From assembly GCF_031583025.1 (NCBI RefSeq), contig NZ_CP134062.1, positions 5,925,234 to 5,989,233 on the forward strand: DNA of 64,000 nt, given 5' to 3'. This stretch comes from Mycobacterium sp. Z3061. GTDB lineage: Bacteria; Actinomycetota; Actinomycetes; Mycobacteriales; Mycobacteriaceae. Each line of letters begins with the position of its first letter. Position 1 is the first letter of the stretch. The notes under the pieces were generated by a model, which saw nothing but the letters and a program-made list of their open reading frames with translations, did no database searches and had not been told where the DNA came from. Positions 57,665 through 64,000 of the stretch are shown in pieces. The position numbers and the translations under genes are program-made.

Positions 57665-57808
57665 CGGCCGGGGTCAGGGCGCTTGGGCCCGTTGGCGCTC
57701 GGCGCTCGTCAGACGGACCACCGAGTGACAGTCGCCACATTAGGACTGTGCGGAGGGTCCGACGGGGTACGCGATACAGGACCGCTTCCGAACGAAAGGA
57801 GCACAACC

Positions 57809-58045
57809 ATGGCCGACAGTGGACCTGTGGCAGGCATCAAGGGCGTCATCGAGGACGTCATCGGTAAAGCCAAGGAAATCATCGGGATCATCATCAGCAA
57901 CGACGATCTCCGCAACGAAGGCCGCGCCCAGCAGGACAAGGCCGAGGCGCAGCGCAACGTTGCGAAGAAAGAAGCGCAGGCTGAGGCAGCTCGCGGAGCC
58001 GCCAGCGCCGCCGAAGCGCGCCAGAAGGCCAAGACCTCCAAGTAA
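57809..58045 (+). CDS. CsbD-like small stress protein
   Basis: 78 residues, highly charged and Ala-rich, with no membrane segment. The central GKAKEIIGIIISNDDLRNEG resembles the CsbD repeat (GKVKE...G..T.N..L..EG), followed by a long Lys/Ala/Glu helix (AQRNVAKKEAQAEAARG) that could form a coiled coil. CsbD proteins are general stress proteins without defined biochemical activity. The start is ATG 57809, preceded by GAAAGGAGC; an upstream open frame to 57683 is rejected. A strong hairpin follows the stop. Confidence 0.85.
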   Translation: MADSGPVAGIKGVIEDVIGKAKEIIGIIISNDDLRNEGRAQQDKAEAQRNVAKKEAQAEAARGAASAAEARQKAKTSK

Positions 58046-58053
58046 AAACTCAG

Positions 58054-58100
58054 CACCCGGCGTGGGGCGCCTGCTCGGCAGGCGGTCCCCACGCTGGGTG
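58054..58100. terminator. Bidirectional GC-rich hairpin between convergent genes
   Basis: GCGTGGGGCGCCTGC pairs with GCAGGCGGTCCCCACGC across a three-base TCG loop with a two-base bulge, and the outer CACCC/GGGTG bases extend it. It lies between the CsbD stop (58045) and the stop of the convergent echA gene (58105), the expected place for a shared intrinsic terminator of the U-less mycobacterial kind. Confidence 0.65.
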
Positions 58101-58104
58101 TTGA

Positions 58105-58872
58105 TCAATTCTTGCCGGCGTTGAGCTTGCTGACGATCGCCCGGAAGTCCTCGGTGACGAACGACTGATGTTCGGCCGACAGGGCGTAGTCCAGGCTGGC
58201 CAGTACGGCGCGTTCCAGGTGGATGTTAAGCACGCGCTTGGTGCTCTCCACCGCCTGTTGCGGCAGTTCCATGATCTTCTTGGCGCACTCCACCGCCGCA
58301 GCGAACGGGTCGTCGGCCACGTGGTTGGCCAGACCGAGTTCGACTGCGCGTTGGGCGCGAATCCTGGTTCCGGTCAACGCATATTCCTTGGCCAATAACA
58401 GGCTGATGTGCAACGGCCAGGTTAGTGGTCCGCCGTCAGCGGCCACCAGACCCACCTGCACGTGCGGGTCTGCCAGGAACGCGTCCGGGGCGATGAAGAC
58501 GATGTCGCTCAGCGCCACCAGACTGCAGCCCAACCCGACGGCTGGGCCGTTGACGGCCGCCACCACCGGGATCCGGCACCGCGCCATCCCCAGTACGATT
58601 TCGCGTCCATCGCGAATCGTTTTGGCGCGCAAGGCGGCATCTTCGGCGAGTTCGGCCAGATACGCGAAATCCCCGCCGGCCGAGAAGGCCTTCCCGCTGC
58701 CGGTGATCACCGCGGCGCGCGCCGAGGCGTCGTCGGTCAACCGTTGCCACAACCGAGCCAGCCCGACGTGCAGGCTGTCGTTGACGGCGTTGAGGTCATC
58801 CGGGCGGTTCAGCGTGATGATCCGCAGTGCCCCCTCGGCACGGACGTCGATTTCGCTTGGCATGTCGTACAT
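58105..58872 (-). CDS. Enoyl-CoA hydratase/isomerase family protein (EchA-like)
   Basis: 255-residue crotonase-fold protein: ITLNRPDDLNAVN, KAFSAGGDFAYL (oxyanion hole), NGPAVGLGCSLVALSDIVF and ADPHVQVGLVAADGG. Glu residues that normally sit at the two catalytic positions are not evident (the second region has Asp), so it may be an isomerase, hydrolase or a non-hydratase member. Last gene of the minus-strand fadD-fadE-fadE-echA operon; its ATG lies one base after the upstream stop. Acts on a CoA thioester in beta-oxidation of an unknown acid. Confidence 0.88.
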   Translation of the reverse strand: MYDMPSEIDVRAEGALRIITLNRPDDLNAVNDSLHVGLARLWQRLTDDASARAAVITGSGKAFSAGGDFAYLAELAEDAALRAKTIRDGREIVLGMARCRIPVVAAVNGPAVGLGCSLVALSDIVFIAPDAFLADPHVQVGLVAADGGPLTWPLHISLLLAKEYALTGTRIRAQRAVELGLANHVADDPFAAAVECAKKIMELPQQAVESTKRVLNIHLERAVLASLDYALSAEHQSFVTEDFRAIVSKLNAGKN

Positions 58873-58873
58873 G

Positions 58874-59962
58874 TCAGACTCCCAATCCCAGGATTCGCGA
58901 GGCGATGATGTTCTTCTGAATCTGTGATGTCCCGCCCATCACGCTCTGCGCACGGCTGTACAGATAGGCGCTGAAGAGGCTCGAGTCACGGGTGCCGCCG
59001 ACGGCCAGTGCGGCGTGCCCGACAGACTGTTCCACCCACGTCATCAACAGCTTGTCCAGAGAGCCTTCAGGACCGTGGGACACTCCGTCGAGTTGCTCGG
59101 ACAGCCGGCGCCGCACGTGGTGCGTCAACATCTGGGCCTGCACCGCCGCCCACGCCACCTCATCACCGACCTCTCCGTCACTGCGCGCCACCAGTTCGGC
59201 GACCAGCTTGTTGTAGCGGGCCGCGTAACCCAGCGTGGACGGTTCGCGTTCGTGCCCGACGACCGTCATGGCCACGGCCCATCCGTCACCGGGCGCGCCG
59301 ACCATGCGGTCCGCCGGGACGGTGGCCCCGTCGAAGAACACCTGACCGAACTCGTTGGTGACGCCGTTGATCATCTGCAGCGGACGCTGTTGCACGCCAG
59401 GCTGTTTCATCGACAAGACGAACGCAGACAGACCGCGGTGCCGTTTGGCACCCGGGTCGGTGCGGGCCAGCAGCAGGCACCAGTCCGCGACGTCGGAGTA
59501 GCTCGTCCAGATCTTGTGCCCGTGGATCACGTAGTCGTCGCCGTCGCGGGTCGCGGCGGTGGTCAGCGATGCCAGGTCTGAACCCGCACCCGGCTCGCTG
59601 AATCCCTGGCACCAACGCTCGGAACCGTTGATGATGCCGGGCAGGAAGCGCTGTCGCAGAGCGTCGCTGCCGTGGTGGCCGATGCCCATCACCAGATACC
59701 CGACGCTGGGGCGCGGCGGGGCGCCGGCACGCGCGATCTCCTCGTCGACGATCACGTCATAGACCGGTGGCAGTTCCAGCCCGCCGTAATCGCGCGGCCA
59801 GGACAGTCCGAAGAACCCCTCTTCGTAAAGGGCTCGGTGCCAGTCCGCCTGCTTCGCCCAGTACTCGTCACCCGATCCGCCGAACTCCTTGGCGTGCAGG
59901 GAAAGCCAGGTGCGCAGCCGCTGCCGGAACTCGGCCTCCTGCGGTGAGTCACGAAAGTCCAC
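58874..59962 (-). CDS. Acyl-CoA dehydrogenase (FadE), larger subunit
   Basis: 362-residue acyl-CoA dehydrogenase: WPRDYGGLELPPVYD, QGFSEPGAGSDLASL (FAD/substrate binding), HGHKIWTSYSDVADW, and the C-terminal YSRAQSVMGGTSQIQKNIIASRILGL, which carries the flavin-adenine contact GGTSQIQ. The usual catalytic Glu is not certain from reading. It overlaps the next FadE gene upstream by 14 bp. In actinobacteria such adjacent unequal FadE pairs usually form alpha2beta2 heterotetramers (as FadE28-FadE29). FAD-dependent alpha,beta-desaturation of an acyl-CoA is the likely reaction. Confidence 0.9.
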   Translation of the reverse strand: MDFRDSPQEAEFRQRLRTWLSLHAKEFGGSGDEYWAKQADWHRALYEEGFFGLSWPRDYGGLELPPVYDVIVDEEIARAGAPPRPSVGYLVMGIGHHGSDALRQRFLPGIINGSERWCQGFSEPGAGSDLASLTTAATRDGDDYVIHGHKIWTSYSDVADWCLLLARTDPGAKRHRGLSAFVLSMKQPGVQQRPLQMINGVTNEFGQVFFDGATVPADRMVGAPGDGWAVAMTVVGHEREPSTLGYAARYNKLVAELVARSDGEVGDEVAWAAVQAQMLTHHVRRRLSEQLDGVSHGPEGSLDKLLMTWVEQSVGHAALAVGGTRDSSLFSAYLYSRAQSVMGGTSQIQKNIIASRILGLGV

Positions 59963-60866
59963 GGCCGACCTCCTTCAGGGTGACCGGCCACAGCTCGGTC
60001 GATGTCAACGCGCGGCGCAGATACACATGCGCCAGGCATTCCCACGTGTTGCCGATTCCGCCATGCACCTGGATCGACGTTTCGCACACTGTTCGGGTGG
60101 CGCGGGCGCAGTAGACCTTGGCCACCCGCGCGGCCTGGATCGCGTCGGCCGGCTCGAGTTCGTCCACTGCCCAGGCGGCGTGGCGCAGCACGCTCACCGA
60201 GCCTTCGATCAGCGCCAGGCTCTCGGCCAGCAGATGGGCGATGGCCTGGTAGGAGCCGATCGATTTGCCGTACTGCTCGCGGATTTTCGCGTAGTCGCAC
60301 GCCAGCGCGTGAGCGCCGCGCGCCGTGCCGACCAGGTCCGCCGCCGTGCCGACCAGTGCCAGGGCAAGCCATCGATCGGCTGCTGGGGTGGACACCTCGC
60401 CTAAAGGTGATGGCGTCGAAACGATTTCAGTGCAGGCGCGGGTGAGGTCCGCACCGCCGCCCGCGTCGCCGTCCGCGCCGCCGATATCGGCCGTCAGCAC
60501 CGTGGTACCCGAGAGCAGCACGGCGCGCTGATACCCACGGGAGTCGAAGGCCAGCCCGTTGACCCCGACCGTCGCGGCGCCGATGCCGGATTCCAGATAC
60601 CTAGCCAGGTCGTCGGCAAGTACCGGTCCCAGAAAGGGAGCGTCGACGAGTCGTCGGCCGAATTCCTCTGCTACCAGAGCGACTTCGATCCCCGAAGCCC
60701 CGTCCGATCGCAGCGACCGCCAGCCGGTCTGGTCGATCTGCTTGTCCAGACGCATGATCCGGCTCTGGTCGGTGAGTTCTTGCACAGCGGCCGGACCGAG
60801 ATCATCAGCCATCTTGGCCGCGGCGTCGCGCAGTTGCTGTTGTTCAGCGGTCAGACGTACATCCAT
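59949..60866 (-). CDS. Acyl-CoA dehydrogenase (FadE), smaller subunit
   Basis: 305-residue acyl-CoA-dehydrogenase-fold protein, shorter than the ~380-residue norm because the central beta domain is reduced. Recognisable parts: N-terminal helices MDVRLTAEQQQLRDAAAKM, YAKIREQYGKSIGSYQAIAHLLAE and the C-terminal QVHGGIGNTWECLAHVYLRRAL. It matches the small partner of heteromeric FadE pairs. It overlaps fadD by 23 bp and the larger subunit by 14 bp, so translation of the three is tightly coupled. Probably active only as a complex with its neighbour. Confidence 0.9.
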   Translation of the reverse strand: MDVRLTAEQQQLRDAAAKMADDLGPAAVQELTDQSRIMRLDKQIDQTGWRSLRSDGASGIEVALVAEEFGRRLVDAPFLGPVLADDLARYLESGIGAATVGVNGLAFDSRGYQRAVLLSGTTVLTADIGGADGDAGGGADLTRACTEIVSTPSPLGEVSTPAADRWLALALVGTAADLVGTARGAHALACDYAKIREQYGKSIGSYQAIAHLLAESLALIEGSVSVLRHAAWAVDELEPADAIQAARVAKVYCARATRTVCETSIQVHGGIGNTWECLAHVYLRRALTSTELWPVTLKEVGRGLS

Positions 60867-62247
60867 AGCTCTCCTTGAGCACTCTGCGCAGCACCTTGCC
60901 GGAGGGCAGGCGAGGGATCTCGGTCACGAACACCACCCGGCTCAGGTGCTTGTATGAAGCGAGTTTCGCATCCACCCGGGCAATGAGTTCCCCGGCGCCG
61001 ACCGGGATGTGGGTGGTGACGGCGGCGACGACGGCCTCGCCGTTGGCGCCGTCCGGAACGCCGAAGACCGCGCAGTCCTTCACCGCCGGATGGCCGTGCA
61101 GCACGGTTTCGATCTCCGCGGGCGCAACCTGGAAGCCCCGCACCTTGATCATCTCCTTGAGGCGGTCGGTGATCCGCAACCAGCCTTCGGCGTCCAGCCA
61201 CCCGACGTCCCCGGTGCGGTACCAGCCGTCGTCAGACACCTCAGCGGTGGCCGTAGCGGGCAGATAGCCCGCCATCAGCGAATCGGACCGTGCCTGGATC
61301 TCGCCGGCCTCACCAGCACCGGCCGGTTCGCCGGTGTTTAGCGACACCACCCGCAACTCGACACCGGGCACCGCACGGCCGACCGAGTCCAGGCGGGCCC
61401 CGCTCAGCGGGTTGCAGGTGATGACTGGTAGTTCGGTGGTGCCGTAGGCCGGCACCCAGCCGATGCCGGTGCGCCGGGTCACCGTCTCGGCGATGCTGCC
61501 GGTGACGGGCGTGGCGCCCCACATGATGTAGCGCAGCGACGACAGGTCGTAGGACTCCAGGTCCGGGTGTGACGCCAACGCCAACGCAATTGGGGCGACG
61601 GCCATTTCGACTGTGATGCGGTCGGTTTCGATGTGCCGCAGCATCCGGTCGATGTCGAAGCGCGGGTGCAGCCTGACCAGAGCCCCGGTACGCAGCGCAG
61701 TGAGGATGTTGAGCAGACCAAGGATGTGTGACGGCGGGGTGGTGACCTGCAGGCGGTCCCGCTCGGTCAATCCCAGGGCGGCACGCCAGTGCCGCACCGC
61801 CGCGTCCAGCGACGCGTGGGTGTGCCGGACGGCCTTCGGCAGCCCGGTGGTACCGGAGCTGAAGACCAGCACCGCGTCGCCGTTCGGCCGCACCGCCGTG
61901 CTCCCGGCTTCGGCCGGGGTGAGCGGTTCGTCCAGGTGCAGCATGGGTGACAAGCCGTCCAGCACCGGATGGTCCCCGACCGCGTCGGCCGGATCCGTCA
62001 GCGCCAGTGCGTGTTCGACCTCGTCGCGTTTCCAGGCCGGGCTGATCAGAACGGCCGCTGCGCCGAGTCGCCAGACAGCGTGCACTGCGGCGATGAACTC
62101 CGGCCGGTTGGACGCCATGAGCGCGACCCGCTGCCCTGCCTGGACTCCCCTCCTCCGCAGGGTCACGGCCAGACTCTCGGTCATCGCACCGAGCTCAGGC
62201 AGGCTTAAGTGCCGATCCTCGAACACGAGCGCGGCCGGCTCGGTCAC
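60844..62247 (-). CDS. AMP-dependent acyl-CoA synthetase/ligase (FadD-like)
   Basis: 467-residue ANL-superfamily ligase, somewhat short for FadD. Motifs: VLVFSSGTTGLPKAVRHTH (P-loop), WVPAYGTTELP, DDGWYRTGDVGWLD, RITDRLKEMIKVRGFQVAP and the C-terminal lysine in LPSGKVLRR. Activates a carboxylic acid as its CoA thioester via an acyl-AMP. The start is GTG 62247, after GGAGGGA; a TTG frame extends 14 codons further. First gene of the operon with two FadE proteins and EchA, indicating a dedicated beta-oxidation module for one acid. Confidence 0.9.
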   Translation of the reverse strand: MTEPAALVFEDRHLSLPELGAMTESLAVTLRRRGVQAGQRVALMASNRPEFIAAVHAVWRLGAAAVLISPAWKRDEVEHALALTDPADAVGDHPVLDGLSPMLHLDEPLTPAEAGSTAVRPNGDAVLVFSSGTTGLPKAVRHTHASLDAAVRHWRAALGLTERDRLQVTTPPSHILGLLNILTALRTGALVRLHPRFDIDRMLRHIETDRITVEMAVAPIALALASHPDLESYDLSSLRYIMWGATPVTGSIAETVTRRTGIGWVPAYGTTELPVITCNPLSGARLDSVGRAVPGVELRVVSLNTGEPAGAGEAGEIQARSDSLMAGYLPATATAEVSDDGWYRTGDVGWLDAEGWLRITDRLKEMIKVRGFQVAPAEIETVLHGHPAVKDCAVFGVPDGANGEAVVAAVTTHIPVGAGELIARVDAKLASYKHLSRVVFVTEIPRLPSGKVLRRVLKESYGCTSDR

Positions 62248-62291
62248 GTCTCGATCCCTCCGGCGGTCTTGAGAAGGTCCTATCGTCAAGT

Positions 62292-62306
62292 GAGAATACT
62301 ATTCTC
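62292..62306. promoter_or_regulatory. Palindromic operator candidate between fadD operon and ferredoxin gene
   Basis: GAGAATACTATTCTC is a perfect 15-base palindrome centred in the 93-bp region between the divergent GTG of fadD and the ferredoxin ATG. A related half-site AGAATAC lies near 62315-62321. The form suits a TetR- or GntR-type repressor of fatty-acid genes; it does not fit the KstR consensus. The binding protein is not encoded next to it. Confidence 0.55.
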
Positions 62307-62340
62307 TATAGTGAAGAATACAAGTGCGTGGAAGGTGCGT

Positions 62341-62622
62341 ATGACGGAGGCCGCCGTGGTGACGATTCACCTCGACCGCAGGAAAGTCTCGGTGCCACTG
62401 GTGCCCGGTGAGACGTTGCTGGAGACTGCGCGGCGGGCCGGGTTGGACCCGCCGTTCAACTGCGAGGCCGGGAACTGCGGTACCTGCATGGCGCGGCTCA
62501 CCGAGGGCAGCGCGACCATGCGCGTCAACGATGCGCTGGACGACGACGAGGTCGCCGACGGTTACGTTTTGACGTGCCAAGGCATTCCGGACAGCACACC
62601 GATCACCGTTCACTACGAGTAG
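62341..62622 (+). CDS. Plant-type [2Fe-2S] ferredoxin
   Basis: 93 residues with the cluster-binding cysteines Cys41, Cys46, Cys49 and Cys79 in the spacing C-x4-C-x2-C-x29-C of plant-type 2Fe-2S ferredoxins (FNCEAGNCGTCMARL, then YVLTCQGIP). It carries single electrons to an oxygenase or reductase. ATG 62341 follows GGAAGGTGCG; the frame is open upstream through the palindrome, rejected. It is divergent from the fadD operon and 19 bp ahead of an EthD-like gene. The partner oxygenase is not in the window. Confidence 0.92.
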   Translation: MTEAAVVTIHLDRRKVSVPLVPGETLLETARRAGLDPPFNCEAGNCGTCMARLTEGSATMRVNDALDDDEVADGYVLTCQGIPDSTPITVHYE

Positions 62623-62641
62623 CCAGGAAAGGCCAGCGATC

Positions 62642-62950
62642 ATGGCGAAAGGCATTATCTACGTCGAGACCTATCCGAGTTCGCCGGACCGCGAGCAGGA
62701 GTACAACACCTGGTACGACGAGATCCATCTGCCGGAACTGGTGGCCATCGAGGGGATCGCCTCCGCCCGCCGGCTGCGACCGGTCAACGGCGAAGGACCC
62801 TATATCGCGCTGTACGAGATCGAAGGCGACGATCTGCAGGCTGTCCTGCAGGGCATGAGCGGAGCCAAGCTGACGATGTCCAGTGCGCTGCAACTGGATC
62901 CGCCGCCCATCCCGCGGTTACTCGAGGTGATCACCGAGCACGAAGGCTGA
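62642..62950 (+). CDS. EthD/dimeric alpha-beta barrel family protein
   Basis: 102 residues. The opening GIIYVETYPSSPDREQEYNTWYDEIHLPELVAIEG has the N-x-W-Y-D-x-x-H-L signature of EthD/DUF4286-like dimeric alpha-beta barrels (residues ~20-32), here split as YNTWYDEIHLPEL. These small proteins accompany degradation and polyketide pathways and may bind or isomerise aromatic intermediates; no activity is established. It follows the ferredoxin gene and is probably co-transcribed with it. The start is ATG 62642. Confidence 0.82.
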   Translation: MAKGIIYVETYPSSPDREQEYNTWYDEIHLPELVAIEGIASARRLRPVNGEGPYIALYEIEGDDLQAVLQGMSGAKLTMSSALQLDPPPIPRLLEVITEHEG

Positions 62951-62955
62951 CCGGC

Positions 62956-63603
62956 TCACTCCAGCAGTCGTCTGCGCATCGCCTCGGCCACAGCCGCGCC
63001 GCGATCCGAGACACCGAGCTTTTCGTAGAGGTTCTGGACGTGGGTACGAACGGTGGTGGGCGCCAGGTGCATCGTCTTCGCCATCTGGGGTACGGAGAGT
63101 CCCTCGGCAATCATCCGCACCACCTCCAGTTCCCTCGGGGAGAGTAGCGACGCATCGCCGCGGGCGCGCTGGTGTACCTCTCCGGCCAAACCCCCGACCA
63201 ACTGGGCTGCGACGTATCTTTCGCCGCGCGCACACCGGCACACCGCATCGGCGATCTCGCCGCGCTCGGCTTCCTTGGTCAGGTACCCGCTGGCTCCCGA
63301 CGCGAGCGCTTTGTAGAGCAGGGCAGTGTCATCGAATGCCGACAGGATGACGAGGCGGGTCGGCAGGCCGTCGCGTTCGACGGCTTGTATCACTTCGAGT
63401 CCGTCCAGCCCCGGCATCTTGTAGTCCACGAGCGCGACATCGGGGCGGTGTTCCCGGATCGCGGCCAACACGGCCAGACCGTCACTCGCCTCGGCGACGA
63501 CGCTGATGGTCCCGGTTTCCTTCAGAGCGCGGACGATTCCCTCGCGGTACACCGGATGATCGTCACCAACCACCACCGTCACCTGGGGCGTGGATCCGGC
63601 CAT
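62956..63603 (-). CDS. NarL/LuxR-family response regulator (orphan)
   Basis: 215 residues: receiver with VVGDDHPVYREG, phospho-acceptor Asp60 in LVDYKMPGLDG and YLTKEAERG; HTH with SPRELEVVRMIAEGLSVP and TTVRTHVQNLYEKLGVSDRG. It is collinear with the regulator at 27781-28434 (both end VGGLAGE...AVAEAMR), so the two are paralogues. No histidine kinase adjoins it; the kinases at 26469 and 28457 are candidate partners. The start is ATG 63603 (MAGSTPQ); an upstream-open frame adds 12 codons. Convergent with the EthD-like gene, 5 bp apart. Confidence 0.9.
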   Translation of the reverse strand: MAGSTPQVTVVVGDDHPVYREGIVRALKETGTISVVAEASDGLAVLAAIREHRPDVALVDYKMPGLDGLEVIQAVERDGLPTRLVILSAFDDTALLYKALASGASGYLTKEAERGEIADAVCRCARGERYVAAQLVGGLAGEVHQRARGDASLLSPRELEVVRMIAEGLSVPQMAKTMHLAPTTVRTHVQNLYEKLGVSDRGAAVAEAMRRRLLE

Positions 63604-63795
63604 GATGCACTTCCGCCTTTCCCGAACCCGCAAACACATAGCCGGCTCAACGCGATTATGGCATCACGGCTCGCGCAACCAAGTCCGCGACCACGTGTTC
63701 GAGGCCGCATCCTCCGATCGCATGGTGCGAACATCGTCGGCGAAGGGCTCGATCGACGGATGGCGGGCCGTGACTCCCGCTCCTAGCGTCGGAGC

Positions 63796-64000
63796 GTGTT
63801 TCAGACAATCCCCTCCAACGATCCATTCGAGTCGCGGACCGATAGCTATGCGGCAGAACGTGGTTCGCCGGGCAATCGGTGCCGGCTGTTGCTGACCTAC
63901 GGTTGCGTGTACGGAAGTTCGATACAGCTCTGCAGTGTGTCGGCGGTGCTGCCGATCCTGTGCGCAAAGTTCGGGAGCGCCTGGGCCGCCGGCCTGGTCT
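63796..64000 (+). CDS. Probable membrane protein, N-terminal part (3' end outside window)
   Basis: After an in-frame TAG, a GTG at 63796 opens a frame that stays open to the window end (68 codons). The first ~30 residues are polar; then RLLLTYGCVYGSSIQLCSV and SAVLPILCAKFGSAWAAGLV are hydrophobic, like the first helices of a transporter. GGAG lies too close to the GTG for a good ribosome site, so the start is uncertain. Divergent from the response regulator. Confidence 0.4.
   Translation, partial: MFQTIPSNDPFESRTDSYAAERGSPGNRCRLLLTYGCVYGSSIQLCSVSAVLPILCAKFGSAWAAGLV

Noticed and set aside
62292..62306. KstR operator
   Set aside because: GAGAATACTATTCTC lacks the AAC-N2-GTT core of the KstR consensus, so it is listed only as an unassigned palindrome.

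Overview
The window is a 64 kb chromosomal segment of a high-GC actinobacterium that is almost certainly a non-tuberculous Mycobacterium. PE and PPE proteins, a giant PPE-MPTR, an MmpL transporter, a wax-ester synthase/DGAT, an MmcO copper oxidase with a RicR-type operator, and FadD/FadE/EchA sets occur together. No rRNA, tRNA, CRISPR array or insertion sequence was recognised. All calls come from reading the sequence and from remembered family features; no database search was run.

Layout. 1-7057: a LuxR regulator cut by the window edge, two Rossmann-fold enzymes, a lone short PPE and a cyclase/NB-ARC/LuxR regulator. 7187-10105: a beta-lactamase-fold esterase, then mmcO behind a perfect RicR-type box. 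10107-14926: a tightly packed esterase plus three-SDR operon and a WS/DGAT gene. 14941-26479: an eight-gene ring-cleavage operon (MhpC-like hydrolase, mhpA, mhpB, KstD-like flavoprotein, luciferase-like monooxygenase, SDR, cyclase-family protein, second hydrolase). A divergent IclR regulator and a second KstD-like gene face it, with a multi-half-site operator between. 26469-29662: two paralogous histidine kinases around a NarL-type response regulator; a paralogous orphan regulator lies at 62956-63603.

29762-41257: an MFS transporter, a PE protein, a 53-residue lipoprotein, a 2174-residue PPE with two arrays of almost identical 75-bp and 78-bp repeats, a 37-codon membrane ORF and a PPE protein carrying a PE-PPE serine hydrolase domain.

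41295-54861 is the most unusual part. Two stand-alone TetR regulators are followed by two ~860-residue proteins in which the same TetR module is fused to an NB-ARC (STAND) ATPase and TPR-like repeats. Then come an MmpL transporter, a UDP-sulfoquinovose synthase (sqdB) and a sulfoquinovosyltransferase (sqdX), all on the plus strand. The natural reading is a regulated locus that makes and exports a sulfoquinovose-containing glycolipid. The mmpL and sqdB coding DNA is clearly less GC-rich than its neighbours (hand counts about 53% against about 64% for the adjacent STAND gene), and sqdB seems to start at AUU.

54871-64000: a MeaB-like GTPase, a long palindrome, a proline-iminopeptidase-like hydrolase, a transglutaminase-like protein, a CsbD-like stress protein, a fadD-fadE-fadE-echA operon divergent from a 2Fe-2S ferredoxin and an EthD-like protein, the orphan response regulator, and the start of a probable membrane protein cut by the right edge.
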